64,000 nt of DNA from Terrimonas_B sp041743125 (GCA_041743125.1 JBGTNK010000017.1:22337-86336), one strand, 5' to 3'; shown: positions 52,228 through 62,053, counted from the first letter of the stretch. Made by a program: numbers and translations. The notes: generated by a model not told the origin, from the letters alone.

Positions 52228-55200
52228 ATGAATAAAAAAATTTTAGGTCTGGATTTAGGTACTAATTCAATTGGGTGGGCGTTAATCGAAAAAAATGATA
52301 ATAAAAAAACAGGTAATATTTTGGGTGCAGGATGCCGAATATTACCAATGTCCCAGGATATTTTAGGAAAATTTGATAGTGGACAATCAATATCCCAAAC
52401 AGCTGAACGTACCAGTCATAGAGGAATACGAAGATTACGGGAAAGATTTTTGTTACGTCGAGAAAGATTACACAGGGTATTGAACATTCTTAATTTTTTA
52501 CCTGAGCATTATGTAAAACATATAGATTTTAAAAAACGATTAGGACAGTTTATTCCAGAAACAGAGCCAAAGCTTGCTTACGTTTTCAATTCAGAAAGAA
52601 AAAAATCGGATTTCATTTTTAAAAACTCTTTTGAAGAAATGTTATATGACTTTCGGATGAATCAACCCCAATTATTAGAGAATGGCAAGAAGGTCCCTTA
52701 TGACTGGACTATTTATTATCTCCGCAAGAAAAGTCTAAAACAAGAAATCGCCAAAGAAGAGCTGGCCTGGTTATTACTGCATTTCAATCAAAAGCGAGGT
52801 TATTATCAATTACGAGAAGAGGAAGAAGAGGAAACGCCTAATAAATTGGTAGAATTTTATTCTTTAAAGGTTTTAGACGTGATAGATAGTGGCGACAGAA
52901 AAAGTAGAGATGAAATATGGTATAATGTGCATCTTGAAAATGGATGGATATACAGGAGACCAAGCAAAATTCCGTTGGATTGGATTGGCAAAATCAAAGA
53001 ATTTATTGTTACTACAGATTTAAATGATGATGGTAGTGTAAAAACTGATAAGGACGGCAAAGAAAAACGCTCTTTTCGATCCCCAGCAGAAGATGACTGG
53101 ACTTTGGTAAAAAAGAAAACAGAGTATGATATTGACAAGAGCCATAAACATGTTGGAGAATATATTTATGATTCACTCCTTCAAAAACCCAATCAAAAGA
53201 TAAAGGGAAAATTAATAAGGGTAATAGAACGAAAGTATTATAAAGCTGAACTTGAAGATATTCTAAAAAAACAACAACACTTCCATCCCGAACTTAAAGA
53301 TGAAAATTTATATAATGCATGTTTAGAAGAATTGTATCCTTATAATGAGCCACATAAGAACAGTATTGTCAAAAGGGATTTTATATATTTGTTTGTAAAT
53401 GACATTATTTTTTATCAACGGCCGTTAAAAAGCAAGAAGTCCCTCATCAGTAACTGCAAATTTGAATTAAGAAAATATAAAGATAAGGATGACAAATTAC
53501 GGTCAGTACCACTAAAAGGCATAGCAAAATCACACCCCCTGTTTCAGGAATTCAGGCTGTGGCAGTTTATCCAAAATATTAAGATCTACAAAAAGGAAAC
53601 TCCGGATGATATAAACGCAACCGATCTAAATTTAAACAAAGAGGAAGATTATACAAAACTGTTTGAATGGTTGAATGAAAGAAAAGAAATTGATCAAAAG
53701 ACATTGTTAAAATATTTTAAAATCAAAAACGCAGATAATTACCGCTGGAATTACGTGGAAGACAAAACCTACCCCTGCAATGAAACCAGAACATTAATTA
53801 CGTCTAGGTTAAAGAAAACAAAAAATATCCCTGCAGGATTTCTAACTAAGGAAAAAGAAGAAGCATTGTGGCATATATTATACTCAGTGGATGATAAAAA
53901 TGATATTGTAAAAGCTCTGAAAACTTTTGCATCTAAAAATGGATTGGAAGACGATTTTATTGAACAATTCAAAAAATTTCCACGGATCGAAAAAGAGTAT
54001 GGCGCATATTCGGCCAAAGCCATAAAAAAATTATTACCCCTGATGCGAATAGGGCCATATTGGGATGAGGCAGTAGTAATTAACAACGTCGAAAATTATC
54101 AAAAAAATATTCAAACACTTATTGGAAACCTTAAAACCAAAAACGAAAATATTAAGGAAGAAGACCGGGAAAAAGGCAAAGCTATAAATACATCCTTACT
54201 TGAAAGACTCGAAACATTTTCAAGTGGAGAAACTGAAGCCTATAAAGGATTGGAGCATTTCCTGGCCTCCTATATTGTTTATGGCAAACATTCTGAAGAC
54301 AGTGATGCGCTTCAATGGAAAACCCCTGGAGACATTGAGTGTTATTTAAAGTCTTTCAGGCAGCATTCCTTGCGTAATCCCATAGTAGAGCAAGTAATAA
54401 GGGAAACATTGCGTGTGGTCAAAGATATATGGACAAACTTTGGCAACGGAAGTGAAAACTTTTTTGATGAAATACATTTGGAGTTAGGAAGGGAAATGAA
54501 AAATCCTGCCGAAAAGCGGAAGCAAATGACCAACCAGATAAATGAGAATGAAAACACCAATCTACGTATCAAGGCTTTACTTGTTGAATTAATGAACGAC
54601 GATGATACCGAGAATGTTCGCCCTTATTCTCCAATGCAACAGGAAATATTAAAAATTTATGAAGAAGGTGTATTAAGTGCTGAATATGGAAAAATACCAG
54701 ATGATATTACAAGAATTTTAAAACAGGCAGTTCCTGCGTCTGAAGATTTAAAAAAGTATAAACTTTGGCTACAACAAGGATATCACTCTCCTTATACCGG
54801 CAATTTGATTCCTTTGAGCAAACTATTTACAAGAGCATATGATATTGAACACATTATCCCTCAATCAAGATATTTCGATGATTCATTGAGCAACAAAATA
54901 ATTTGTGAAACTGAAGTAAACGGAGATAAAGGGAATATGACGGCATACGAATACATTAGAAAAAAAGGAGGATCTAAAGTAGCATTAAATTTTGGAAAAG
55001 AAATATCATTGCTTTCACCAGAGGCATATGAAGATTTAATAAAACGAAATTTTGCCAAAAGTCGCAGCAAGATGAAAAAACTATTGACGGAAGAGATTCC
55101 GGAAGGATTTATAGAAAGGCAAATGAATGATAGTCGATATATAAGCAAGGTTGTAAAAAATCTTTTAAGTAATATAGTAAGACAAGATAATGAGCAGGAA

Positions 55201-56787
55201 GTTATATCAAAAAAGATAATTCCTGTAACTGGAGCCATAACCGCCCACATGAAACAAGATTGGGGACTTGAACATATCTGGACTGAATTAATCACACCCC
55301 GATTTATTCGCTTAAACGAACTTACTCAAAGCAAAAAATTCGGCGATATCAACATAACAACCAAAAAGTTTTTACCGCAAGTTCCTTTGGAACTTCAAAA
55401 GGGATTTAGCAAAAAAAGAATTGACCATCGTCACCATGCTTTAGACGCCATTGTAATTGCATGTATAACAAAGGAGCATATCAATTACTTAAATTCCATT
55501 AATTCTGAAAGAAAGAACTATAGCCTCGTTTCAAGGCTTCGTAAAATGGAAGAAGTAATAGTTAATGGACAAATGCGAAAAGTTCCTAAAGAATTCCATA
55601 AACCTTGGGATACATTCACACAAGAAACAAGAGAAACGTTGAATGGAATAGTCGTGAGTTTTAAACAAAATCTGCGAGTAATCAACAAAACAGTTAATCA
55701 TTATCGTACATGGGAAAAAGACGAAAATGGCGAGCCAGTCAAGAAATTTAAAAAACAAATTAAAGGAAATAATTGGGCAATCAGGAAACCAATGCACAAG
55801 GATACTGTTTCAGGACTCTTGCATTTGAAGTTAAAAAAAACAGTTCCACTGTCGGCTGCTTTGGATAATTGGGATATGATTATTAATAAAGAGCTAAGAG
55901 AACAGATTAAAAAAATGGTGACAGAAAATACCGACAAGAAAAAAATAATAAAGTTCTTCAAAGACAAAAATAATCTATGGAACAATATCGATATCTCTAA
56001 GATTGAAATCTATTATTGGAATAAAGAAAATGTAGCCTCAAGAGTAAAACTAGATGAAAGTTTTAACTCATCTAAAATAGAAAGCATCTCTGACACTGGT
56101 ATTAAAAAAATACTCCTAAACCATCTTTCAAAATTTCATGAAGAAAACAATGGCAAAATTATAGAACATCCGGACCTGGCATTTTCTTCTGATGGAATAG
56201 ATGTATTGAATAAGCACATACAAGAATTGAATGGGGGTAAACCACACCATTCTATTTATAAAGTGCGTACTTATGAACCCAAGGGTAATAAATTCAGAAT
56301 TGGACAAACTGGCAATAAAAAAGATAAATACGTTGAAGCAGCTAAGGGCACGAATCTTTTCTTCGCCATATATGGGAATGAAGCAGGAAAAAGGATATTT
56401 GAAACTATCCCCTTGAATATTGTAATCGAAAGACAGAAACAATATTTAAGTCCGACACCTGATATCAATGAGTCTGGTCATAAACTAATAATGTATCTTT
56501 CTCCGAATGATTTGGTTTATGTACCTACAGAAGAGGAACGAAAAAATATCAATCAAATGAATTTCAGAGATTTGAATGGAGATCAATTGAATAGGTTATA
56601 TAAGATTATTAGCTTTTCAGGTAGTCGATTATATGCACTGCCAAATGCTATAGCAAAATCCATTGTTGACAAAGTTGAATTCACTCAGCTCAATAAATTA
56701 GAATTCTCGATTGATAGAATTTCAATAAAAGAGGTTTGTATTAAAATAAATGTAGACAAGCTAGGTAATATCTCACTTTCAAAATAA
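52228..56787 (+). CDS. cas9: CRISPR-associated endonuclease Cas9 (type II-C)
   Basis: An RNA-guided DNA nuclease of 1519 residues, long for II-C but usual in Bacteroidota. The start is ATG 52228 (MNKKILGLDLGTNSIGWALI): a longer frame from 52129 would translate through the tracrRNA gene. RuvC-I has Asp9 in GLDLGTNS; an Arg-rich bridge helix spans about residues 60-85 (RTSHRGIRRLRERFLLRRER); RuvC-II has Glu752 in IHLELGREM; the HNH motif is YDIEHIIPQSRYFDDS with catalytic His875; RuvC-III is HRHHALDAIVIA with His1070 and Asp1073. All nuclease residues are intact. The C-terminal 400 residues should hold the PAM-interacting domain. It is followed by cas1 (48 nt) and cas2. Confidence 0.98.
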   Translation: MNKKILGLDLGTNSIGWALIEKNDNKKTGNILGAGCRILPMSQDILGKFDSGQSISQTAERTSHRGIRRLRERFLLRRERLHRVLNILNFLPEHYVKHIDFKKRLGQFIPETEPKLAYVFNSERKKSDFIFKNSFEEMLYDFRMNQPQLLENGKKVPYDWTIYYLRKKSLKQEIAKEELAWLLLHFNQKRGYYQLREEEEEETPNKLVEFYSLKVLDVIDSGDRKSRDEIWYNVHLENGWIYRRPSKIPLDWIGKIKEFIVTTDLNDDGSVKTDKDGKEKRSFRSPAEDDWTLVKKKTEYDIDKSHKHVGEYIYDSLLQKPNQKIKGKLIRVIERKYYKAELEDILKKQQHFHPELKDENLYNACLEELYPYNEPHKNSIVKRDFIYLFVNDIIFYQRPLKSKKSLISNCKFELRKYKDKDDKLRSVPLKGIAKSHPLFQEFRLWQFIQNIKIYKKETPDDINATDLNLNKEEDYTKLFEWLNERKEIDQKTLLKYFKIKNADNYRWNYVEDKTYPCNETRTLITSRLKKTKNIPAGFLTKEKEEALWHILYSVDDKNDIVKALKTFASKNGLEDDFIEQFKKFPRIEKEYGAYSAKAIKKLLPLMRIGPYWDEAVVINNVENYQKNIQTLIGNLKTKNENIKEEDREKGKAINTSLLERLETFSSGETEAYKGLEHFLASYIVYGKHSEDSDALQWKTPGDIECYLKSFRQHSLRNPIVEQVIRETLRVVKDIWTNFGNGSENFFDEIHLELGREMKNPAEKRKQMTNQINENENTNLRIKALLVELMNDDDTENVRPYSPMQQEILKIYEEGVLSAEYGKIPDDITRILKQAVPASEDLKKYKLWLQQGYHSPYTGNLIPLSKLFTRAYDIEHIIPQSRYFDDSLSNKIICETEVNGDKGNMTAYEYIRKKGGSKVALNFGKEISLLSPEAYEDLIKRNFAKSRSKMKKLLTEEIPEGFIERQMNDSRYISKVVKNLLSNIVRQDNEQEVISKKIIPVTGAITAHMKQDWGLEHIWTELITPRFIRLNELTQSKKFGDINITTKKFLPQVPLELQKGFSKKRIDHRHHALDAIVIACITKEHINYLNSINSERKNYSLVSRLRKMEEVIVNGQMRKVPKEFHKPWDTFTQETRETLNGIVVSFKQNLRVINKTVNHYRTWEKDENGEPVKKFKKQIKGNNWAIRKPMHKDTVSGLLHLKLKKTVPLSAALDNWDMIINKELREQIKKMVTENTDKKKIIKFFKDKNNLWNNIDISKIEIYYWNKENVASRVKLDESFNSSKIESISDTGIKKILLNHLSKFHEENNGKIIEHPDLAFSSDGIDVLNKHIQELNGGKPHHSIYKVRTYEPKGNKFRIGQTGNKKDKYVEAAKGTNLFFAIYGNEAGKRIFETIPLNIVIERQKQYLSPTPDINESGHKLIMYLSPNDLVYVPTEEERKNINQMNFRDLNGDQLNRLYKIISFSGSRLYALPNAIAKSIVDKVEFTQLNKLEFSIDRISIKEVCIKINVDKLGNISLSK

Positions 56788-56835
56788 ATAATAAATAGAA
56801 ATTTTCTTCGTTTTATTATTGAAATCCACCTTTCT

Positions 56836-57729
56836 GTGATAAAGCGAACTCTTTACTTTGGCAATCCAGCCTATCTTAAAACAGTCAATGAACAGCTTGT
56901 TATTGAAATGCATGATAACAATGAATGTAAATCATCACCAATAGAGGATATTGGTTTAATTATTTTAGATCACCAGCAAATTACCATTACGCAGGCTTTA
57001 TTGGCTAAACTATTAGCTAACAATACGGCGATCATTACCTGTGATCATACCCACCACCCTACCGGTATGTGGCTGAGTCTTGACGGGCATACTCTGCAAA
57101 GCCAGAAATTCCAGGCACAGTTAGAGGCAACTGTTCCGTTGAAAAAACAGTTGTGGCAACAAACTGTGAGTTGCAAAATAGAGAACCAGGCTGCTTTGCT
57201 TGAACTGCAACGTGAAGAAAATAAATTACTCCTTACTTATGCTAGAGAAGTAAAAAGTGGTGACAGTGAAAATCATGAAGCAAGAGCAGCCGCTTATTAC
57301 TGGAAAAGAATATTTCCTGATTTTCTTGAATTCCGCAGAGAACGATACGGCCCTCCCCCTAATAATTTACTGAACTATGGGTATGCCATCTTAAGGGCGA
57401 TTGTAGCAAGAGGTCTCACTGCATCGGGTTTATTACCAACCTTGGGCATCCATCACCGAAATCAATACAATGCTTATTGCCTTGCCGATGATATTATGGA
57501 ACCATACCGGCCATTTGTTGACAAAGTGATTTGCCAGATCATTCGTGGTAACGGAAAATTCCTGGAGATGACGCCTGGCATGAAAAAGTCATTGCTTCAA
57601 ATACCTTCGATGGATGTAACAGTGGATGGGCAAAAAAGCCCACTGATGAATGCAGTGCAAAGAACTACTGCCTCCCTGGCAAAATGTTTTGAAGGAAAGA
57701 GCCGCAAAATTTTATATCCTGAATTATAA
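56836..57729 (+). CDS. cas1: CRISPR-associated integrase Cas1 (type II-C), GTG start
   Basis: A 297-residue DNA integrase that inserts new spacers together with Cas2. The start codon is GTG at 56836, giving the family-typical MIKRTLYFGNPAYL. Active-site residues are visible: Glu148 in HEARAAAYYW, His206/207 in GIHHRNQYNAY and the acidic cluster Asp218-Asp219-Glu222 in DDIMEPYRP. Length is normal for II-C. No csn2 or cas4 follows, which defines subtype II-C. Confidence 0.97.
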   Translation: MIKRTLYFGNPAYLKTVNEQLVIEMHDNNECKSSPIEDIGLIILDHQQITITQALLAKLLANNTAIITCDHTHHPTGMWLSLDGHTLQSQKFQAQLEATVPLKKQLWQQTVSCKIENQAALLELQREENKLLLTYAREVKSGDSENHEARAAAYYWKRIFPDFLEFRRERYGPPPNNLLNYGYAILRAIVARGLTASGLLPTLGIHHRNQYNAYCLADDIMEPYRPFVDKVICQIIRGNGKFLEMTPGMKKSLLQIPSMDVTVDGQKSPLMNAVQRTTASLAKCFEGKSRKILYPEL

Positions 57730-57785
57730 AAAAGCACAATGGTGACTCCGGTAAATGAGCCGGAACAGGAAGAAAGCATTTAACT

Positions 57786-58121
57786 ATGTTTGAAAGATTT
57801 AATGCATACCGAATTATGTGGGTATTAGTTTTTTTTGATCTTCCTACTGAAACGAAAAAAGAACGGAAGATATATGCCCGGTTTCGCAAAGACATCATCG
57901 CCGACGGCTTTAATATGTTTCAGTTCAGCATTTACCTGCGCCATTGTGCAAGCCGGGAAAATGCAGACGTGCATATTAAAAGAATAAAAAGCATTCTACC
58001 TCCTAAAGGTCATGTAGGTATTATGTGTATTACAGATAAACAGTTTGGCATGATGGAGATTTTTAGAGGACACGACCTGGTAGATACGCCGGATACCGTA
58101 CAACAATTAGAACTTTTCTAA
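57786..58121 (+). CDS. cas2: CRISPR-associated protein Cas2
   Basis: A 111-residue ferredoxin-like protein that forms the spacer-integration complex with Cas1. The N-terminal strand ends in the conserved Asp of VLVFFDLPTETKKERK; FNMFQFSIYLRHCAS and ILPPKGHVGIMCITDKQF are family features. It starts 56 nt after cas1 and is followed by the bidirectional terminator at 58165-58194, then by the array. Confidence 0.97.
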   Translation: MFERFNAYRIMWVLVFFDLPTETKKERKIYARFRKDIIADGFNMFQFSIYLRHCASRENADVHIKRIKSILPPKGHVGIMCITDKQFGMMEIFRGHDLVDTPDTVQQLELF

Positions 58122-58164
58122 CCTGTTGACTAATGGTAGCCAAAACCATTTCCAACACAGGAAT

Positions 58165-58194
58165 AAAAAAATGGGTCCGGAAACCCATTTTTTT
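58165..58194. terminator. Bidirectional terminator between cas2 and the array
   Basis: ATGGGT (58171-58176) pairs with ACCCAT (58183-58188) around CCGGAA; A-run before (58165-58170) and T-run after (58189-58194) extend the stem and work in both directions. It ends the cas operon and also pre-crRNA transcription coming from the right. Confidence 0.85.
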
Positions 58195-58246
58195 CATTGT
58201 AAAACTCAGCTCAAATAATTTAAAATCAGGCCTTTACCCGCTTCCT

Positions 58247-61200
58247 GATGTGAAAGAGCTAAGCTACATTTTAATTTGAAAGCAAATCACAACTTGGCAG
58301 ATGATGCTGCTAATTCATTGCGCGATGTGAAAGAGCTAAGCTACATTTTAATTTGAAAGCAAATCACAACACCTTTTATATCCTGAAAAAAATCACTGCG
58401 ATGTGAAAGAGCTAAGCTACATTTTAATTTGAAAGCAAATCACAACCTATTCTCGAGGATTACCTCGGACTTCCAAGATGTGAAAGAGCTAAGCTACATT
58501 TTAATTTGAAAGCAAATCACAACCACGGCGGGCCTCTGGATGGTCTTTCCGTGATGTGAAAGAGCTAAGCTACATTTTAATTTGAAAGCAAATCACAACA
58601 GCAGCACAAGTGCTAAGCACACTTACCGGGATGTGAAAGAGCTAAGCTACATTTTAATTTGAAAGCAAATCACAACATCGGCTTGCGCCATGATGTTACC
58701 TGTGTTGATGTGAAAGAGCTAAGCTACATTTTAATTTGAAAGCAAATCACAACTGGAGTAATCAATCTAAACACTGCAAAAACGATGTGAAAGAGCTAAG
58801 CTACATTTTAATTTGAAAGCAAATCACAACCACGTCGCGCGTCTGGATGGTCCTTCCGTGATGTGAAAGAGCTAAGCTACATTTTAATTTGAAAGCAAAT
58901 CACAACATAGTTCGTTGCATCCGCGTCAAAACCCGCGATGTGAAAGAGCTAAGCTACATTTTAATTTGAAAGCAAATCACAACCGAAATACTGGTGCTAT
59001 ATGTTTTGTCTGTGATGTGAAAGAGCTAAGCTACATTTTAATTTGAAAGCAAATCACAACAAAGGCGACATACCATAAAGCTGGTCCCCTGATGTGAAAG
59101 AGCTAAGCTACATTTTAATTTGAAAGCAAATCACAACTATTTTAGCGTAATCCCTACTTTTCTTTGAGATGTGAAAGAGCTAAGCTACATTTTAATTTGA
59201 AAGCAAATCACAACAGGTTATAGAGAAGCCCCCGATACTCGAGGGATGTGAAAGAGCTAAGCTACATTTTAATTTGAAAGCAAATCACAACTTGGCTCGG
59301 CAGGTAGCGAAGTATGGAAAGGATGTGAAAGAGCTAAGCTACATTTTAATTTGAAAGCAAATCACAACCGGTTTGCTTCGGCAATGTCTTTTCCCTTGAT
59401 GTGAAAGAGCTAAGCTACATTTTAATTTGAAAGCAAATCACAACCGCAGCGATAGGAGCCATTTTTTCCTGAGGGATGTGAAAGAGCTAAGCTACATTTT
59501 AATTTGAAAGCAAATCACAACCTGCAGCATTAGAACCCTTACCTCTAGCAGATGTGAAAGAGCTAAGCTACATTTTAATTTGAAAGCAAATCACAACACA
59601 ATAGTTTTTGATGTGGTGCAGGAAAATGATGTGAAAGAGCTAAGCTACATTTTAATTTGAAAGCAAATCACAACACCTGGATAAATTGCAAAAAGTTGCG
59701 GATAGATGTGAAAGAGCTAAGCTACATTTTAATTTGAAAGCAAATCACAACGCTCTTTATTAATTTGGCACACCTTGTTTTGATGTGAAAGAGCTAAGCT
59801 ACATTTTAATTTGAAAGCAAATCACAACCCAAAGTTTGCGGTTTCCTCCTAAACCTGGATGTGAAAGAGCTAAGCTACATTTTAATTTGAAAGCAAATCA
59901 CAACAGGTGATCATTTTGTTACATTTGATATGAGATGTGAAAGAGCTAAGCTACATTTTAATTTGAAAGCAAATCACAACGAAATACAGGCATCCCCTTC
60001 CCGCTCCCATGATGTGAAAGAGCTAAGCTACATTTTAATTTGAAAGCAAATCACAACACTGTGGCACAAAATGCGGCCTCTGATATGATGTGAAAGAGCT
60101 AAGCTACATTTTAATTTGAAAGCAAATCACAACGGTTTTGATATTGGTAAGATCAATTGATTTGATGTGAAAGAGCTAAGCTACATTTTAATTTGAAAGC
60201 AAATCACAACAGAATTACCACATGACCAGAAAGAAAAATAGATGTGAAAGAGCTAAGCTACATTTTAATTTGAAAGCAAATCACAACTATGCCTTAGGAA
60301 GCAATAATATAACCATGGATGTGAAAGAGCTAAGCTACATTTTAATTTGAAAGCAAATCACAACAGAGCAGGTTCACAGAATGATTTCCTTCCCGATGTG
60401 AAAGAGCTAAGCTACATTTTAATTTGAAAGCAAATCACAACTCGGTGCCGGCATTGCTTACAAACTTTTAAGATGTGAAAGAGCTAAGCTACATTTTAAT
60501 TTGAAAGCAAATCACAACTGGATGGTCCCGGTCTATTCCCGGCCTCTGGATGTGAAAGAGCTAAGCTACATTTTAATTTGAAAGCAAATCACAACTAGCA
60601 GGGACAGCCTGGCCTATGAACTGGAGATGTGAAAGAGCTAAGCTACATTTTAATTTGAAAGCAAATCACAACAGGCCTATGATGCTGATGATGGAGATAC
60701 GGATGTGAAAGAGCTAAGCTACATTTTAATTTGAAAGCAAATCACAACGACCACCCCCCTGGTCACGCCTATTGGATGATGTGAAAGAGCTAAGCTACAT
60801 TTTAATTTGAAAGCAAATCACAACCTGAATTTTCGGCATTGTCTAAAAAGAGGCGATGTGAAAGAGCTAAGCTACATTTTAATTTGAAAGCAAATCACAA
60901 CTAACTTCCGAACAATGGCCCAATTGTCGGAGATGTGAAAGAGCTAAGCTACATTTTAATTTGAAAGCAAATCACAACCGTATGTATAATAAAGCTATTA
61001 AAGCTATGGATGTGAAAGAGCTAAGCTACATTTTAATTTGAAAGCAAATCACAACCGCAAATGTCACTGTAGAATAACTTAACAAGATGTGAAAGAGCTA
61101 AGCTACATTTTAATTTGAAAGCAAATCACAACCGTTCGTTACCGAAATAGAATTATGTCAGAGATGTGAAAGAGCTAAGCTACATTTTAATTTGAAAGCA

Positions 61201-61671
61201 AATCACAACGACGGGGATGATGGAGATGCAAACCTTGTGGATGTGAAAGAGCTAAGCTACATTTTAATTTGAAAGCAAATCACAACATTCTTGGCGCTCT
61301 TGTATCGATGTCTCCTGATGTGAAAGAGCTAAGCTACATTTTAATTTGAAAGCAAATCACAACTGTTTTGATGTTAGTAAGATCAATTGATTTGATGTGA
61401 AAGAGCTAAGCTACATTTTAATTTGAAAGCAAATCACAACCGAATACACAAACTTGAAAAGTATGCCCGAGATGTGAAAGAGCTAAGCTACATTTTAATT
61501 TGAAAGCAAATCACAACAAAATACGGCCCTGATTACGAAAAAGGGATGATGTGAAAGAGCTAAGCTACATTTTAATTTGAAAGCAAATCACAACCGCCAC
61601 CTGTACAACATCCAGGCCCATTGCGATGTGAAAGAGCTAAGCTACATTTTAATTTGAAAGCAAATCACAAC
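58247..61671 (-). CRISPR. Type II-C CRISPR array: 45 repeats of 47 nt, 44 spacers of 29-30 nt
   Basis: I counted 45 repeats starting with GATGTGAAAGAGC on the plus strand at 58247, 58324, 58400, 58477, 58553 and so on to 61625; all appear identical with no decayed terminal copy. In crRNA sense (minus strand) the repeat begins GTTGTGATTTGCTTTCAAAT, the same start as known Bacteroidota II-C repeats, and this part pairs with the tracrRNA anti-repeat at 52168-52188. The array is therefore transcribed on the minus strand toward the cas genes, with the newest spacers expected at the right end. Spacers are nearly all unique; two near-duplicate pairs are described in the findings. Confidence 0.97.
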
Positions 61672-61800
61672 ACAATGGCAATCTCTTCTGGTTTGCCATG
61701 ATTTTTTTGTTACTTTTTGTATCCAGACAAAAAGTAATTTTTTAAAAAAACAAGGGGGAAAAAATTTACTTTTATATCCGGCAACTTTTTTTTATGATAG
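61672..61800 (-). promoter_or_regulatory. Putative CRISPR leader with two inverted repeats
   Basis: The AT-rich flank at the promoter side of the array. ATGGCAA (61675-61681) and TTGCCAT (61693-61699) form a 7-bp inverted repeat touching the first repeat; TTACTTTTTG (61710-61719) and CAAAAAGTAA (61728-61737) form a perfect 10-bp inverted repeat with 8-nt loop. On the minus strand TACTTTTT (61736-61729) is a one-mismatch -7 box about 60 nt before the first repeat; no good -33 box was found. On the plus strand both hairpins are followed by T-runs, so they may also stop plus-strand transcription. Confidence 0.6.
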
Positions 61801-61867
61801 TATAACCAGAGCCGGCCAACAAAAGAACTAGTGGTTGATTTTTACTTATAGTTAAACAAACTTATAA

Positions 61868-62053
61868 ATGACAACAAAGGAAGCATTAGCGGATTTAAGG
61901 GCCAGTTTACGTGCCTCATCCAATATTCCAGAAATGCCGGACGAGAAGGTTCAAAGAATTATGAGCAGGCCATCAGCGACCTTTATCCGTCAACGCAAAC
62001 CAGAGAAAAAGCCAGGGGGGGCCCCGAAAAAACAAGATGAAACAAATGAGTAA
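61868..62053 (+). CDS. Small hypothetical protein, 61 aa
   Basis: Not recognised. ATG 61868 to stop at 62053. The N-terminal half is probably helical (TTKEALADLRASLRASSN), the C-terminal part is basic and Pro/Lys-rich (RQRKPEKKPGGAPKKQ), suggesting nucleic-acid or partner binding or a disordered tail. It is the only gene between the CRISPR leader and the CbpM gene, about 70 bp beyond the leader region, reading away from the array. Could be a true small gene; coding support is composition only. Confidence 0.5.
   Translation: MTTKEALADLRASLRASSNIPEMPDEKVQRIMSRPSATFIRQRKPEKKPGGAPKKQDETNE

Noticed and set aside
58374..58387. Possible self-targeting: spacer 2 shares a 14-nt string with the 3' end of cas1 (57710-57723)
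   Set aside because: The match does not extend to the PAM-proximal end of the guide (mismatches at the last bases) and is AT-rich; probably chance.
58247..61671. Plus-strand transcription of the array from the cas2 side
   Set aside because: The repeat sense that pairs with the minus-strand tracrRNA, and the resemblance to known Bacteroidota repeats starting GTTGTGATTTGC, require minus-strand crRNAs; a terminator also lies between cas2 and the array.
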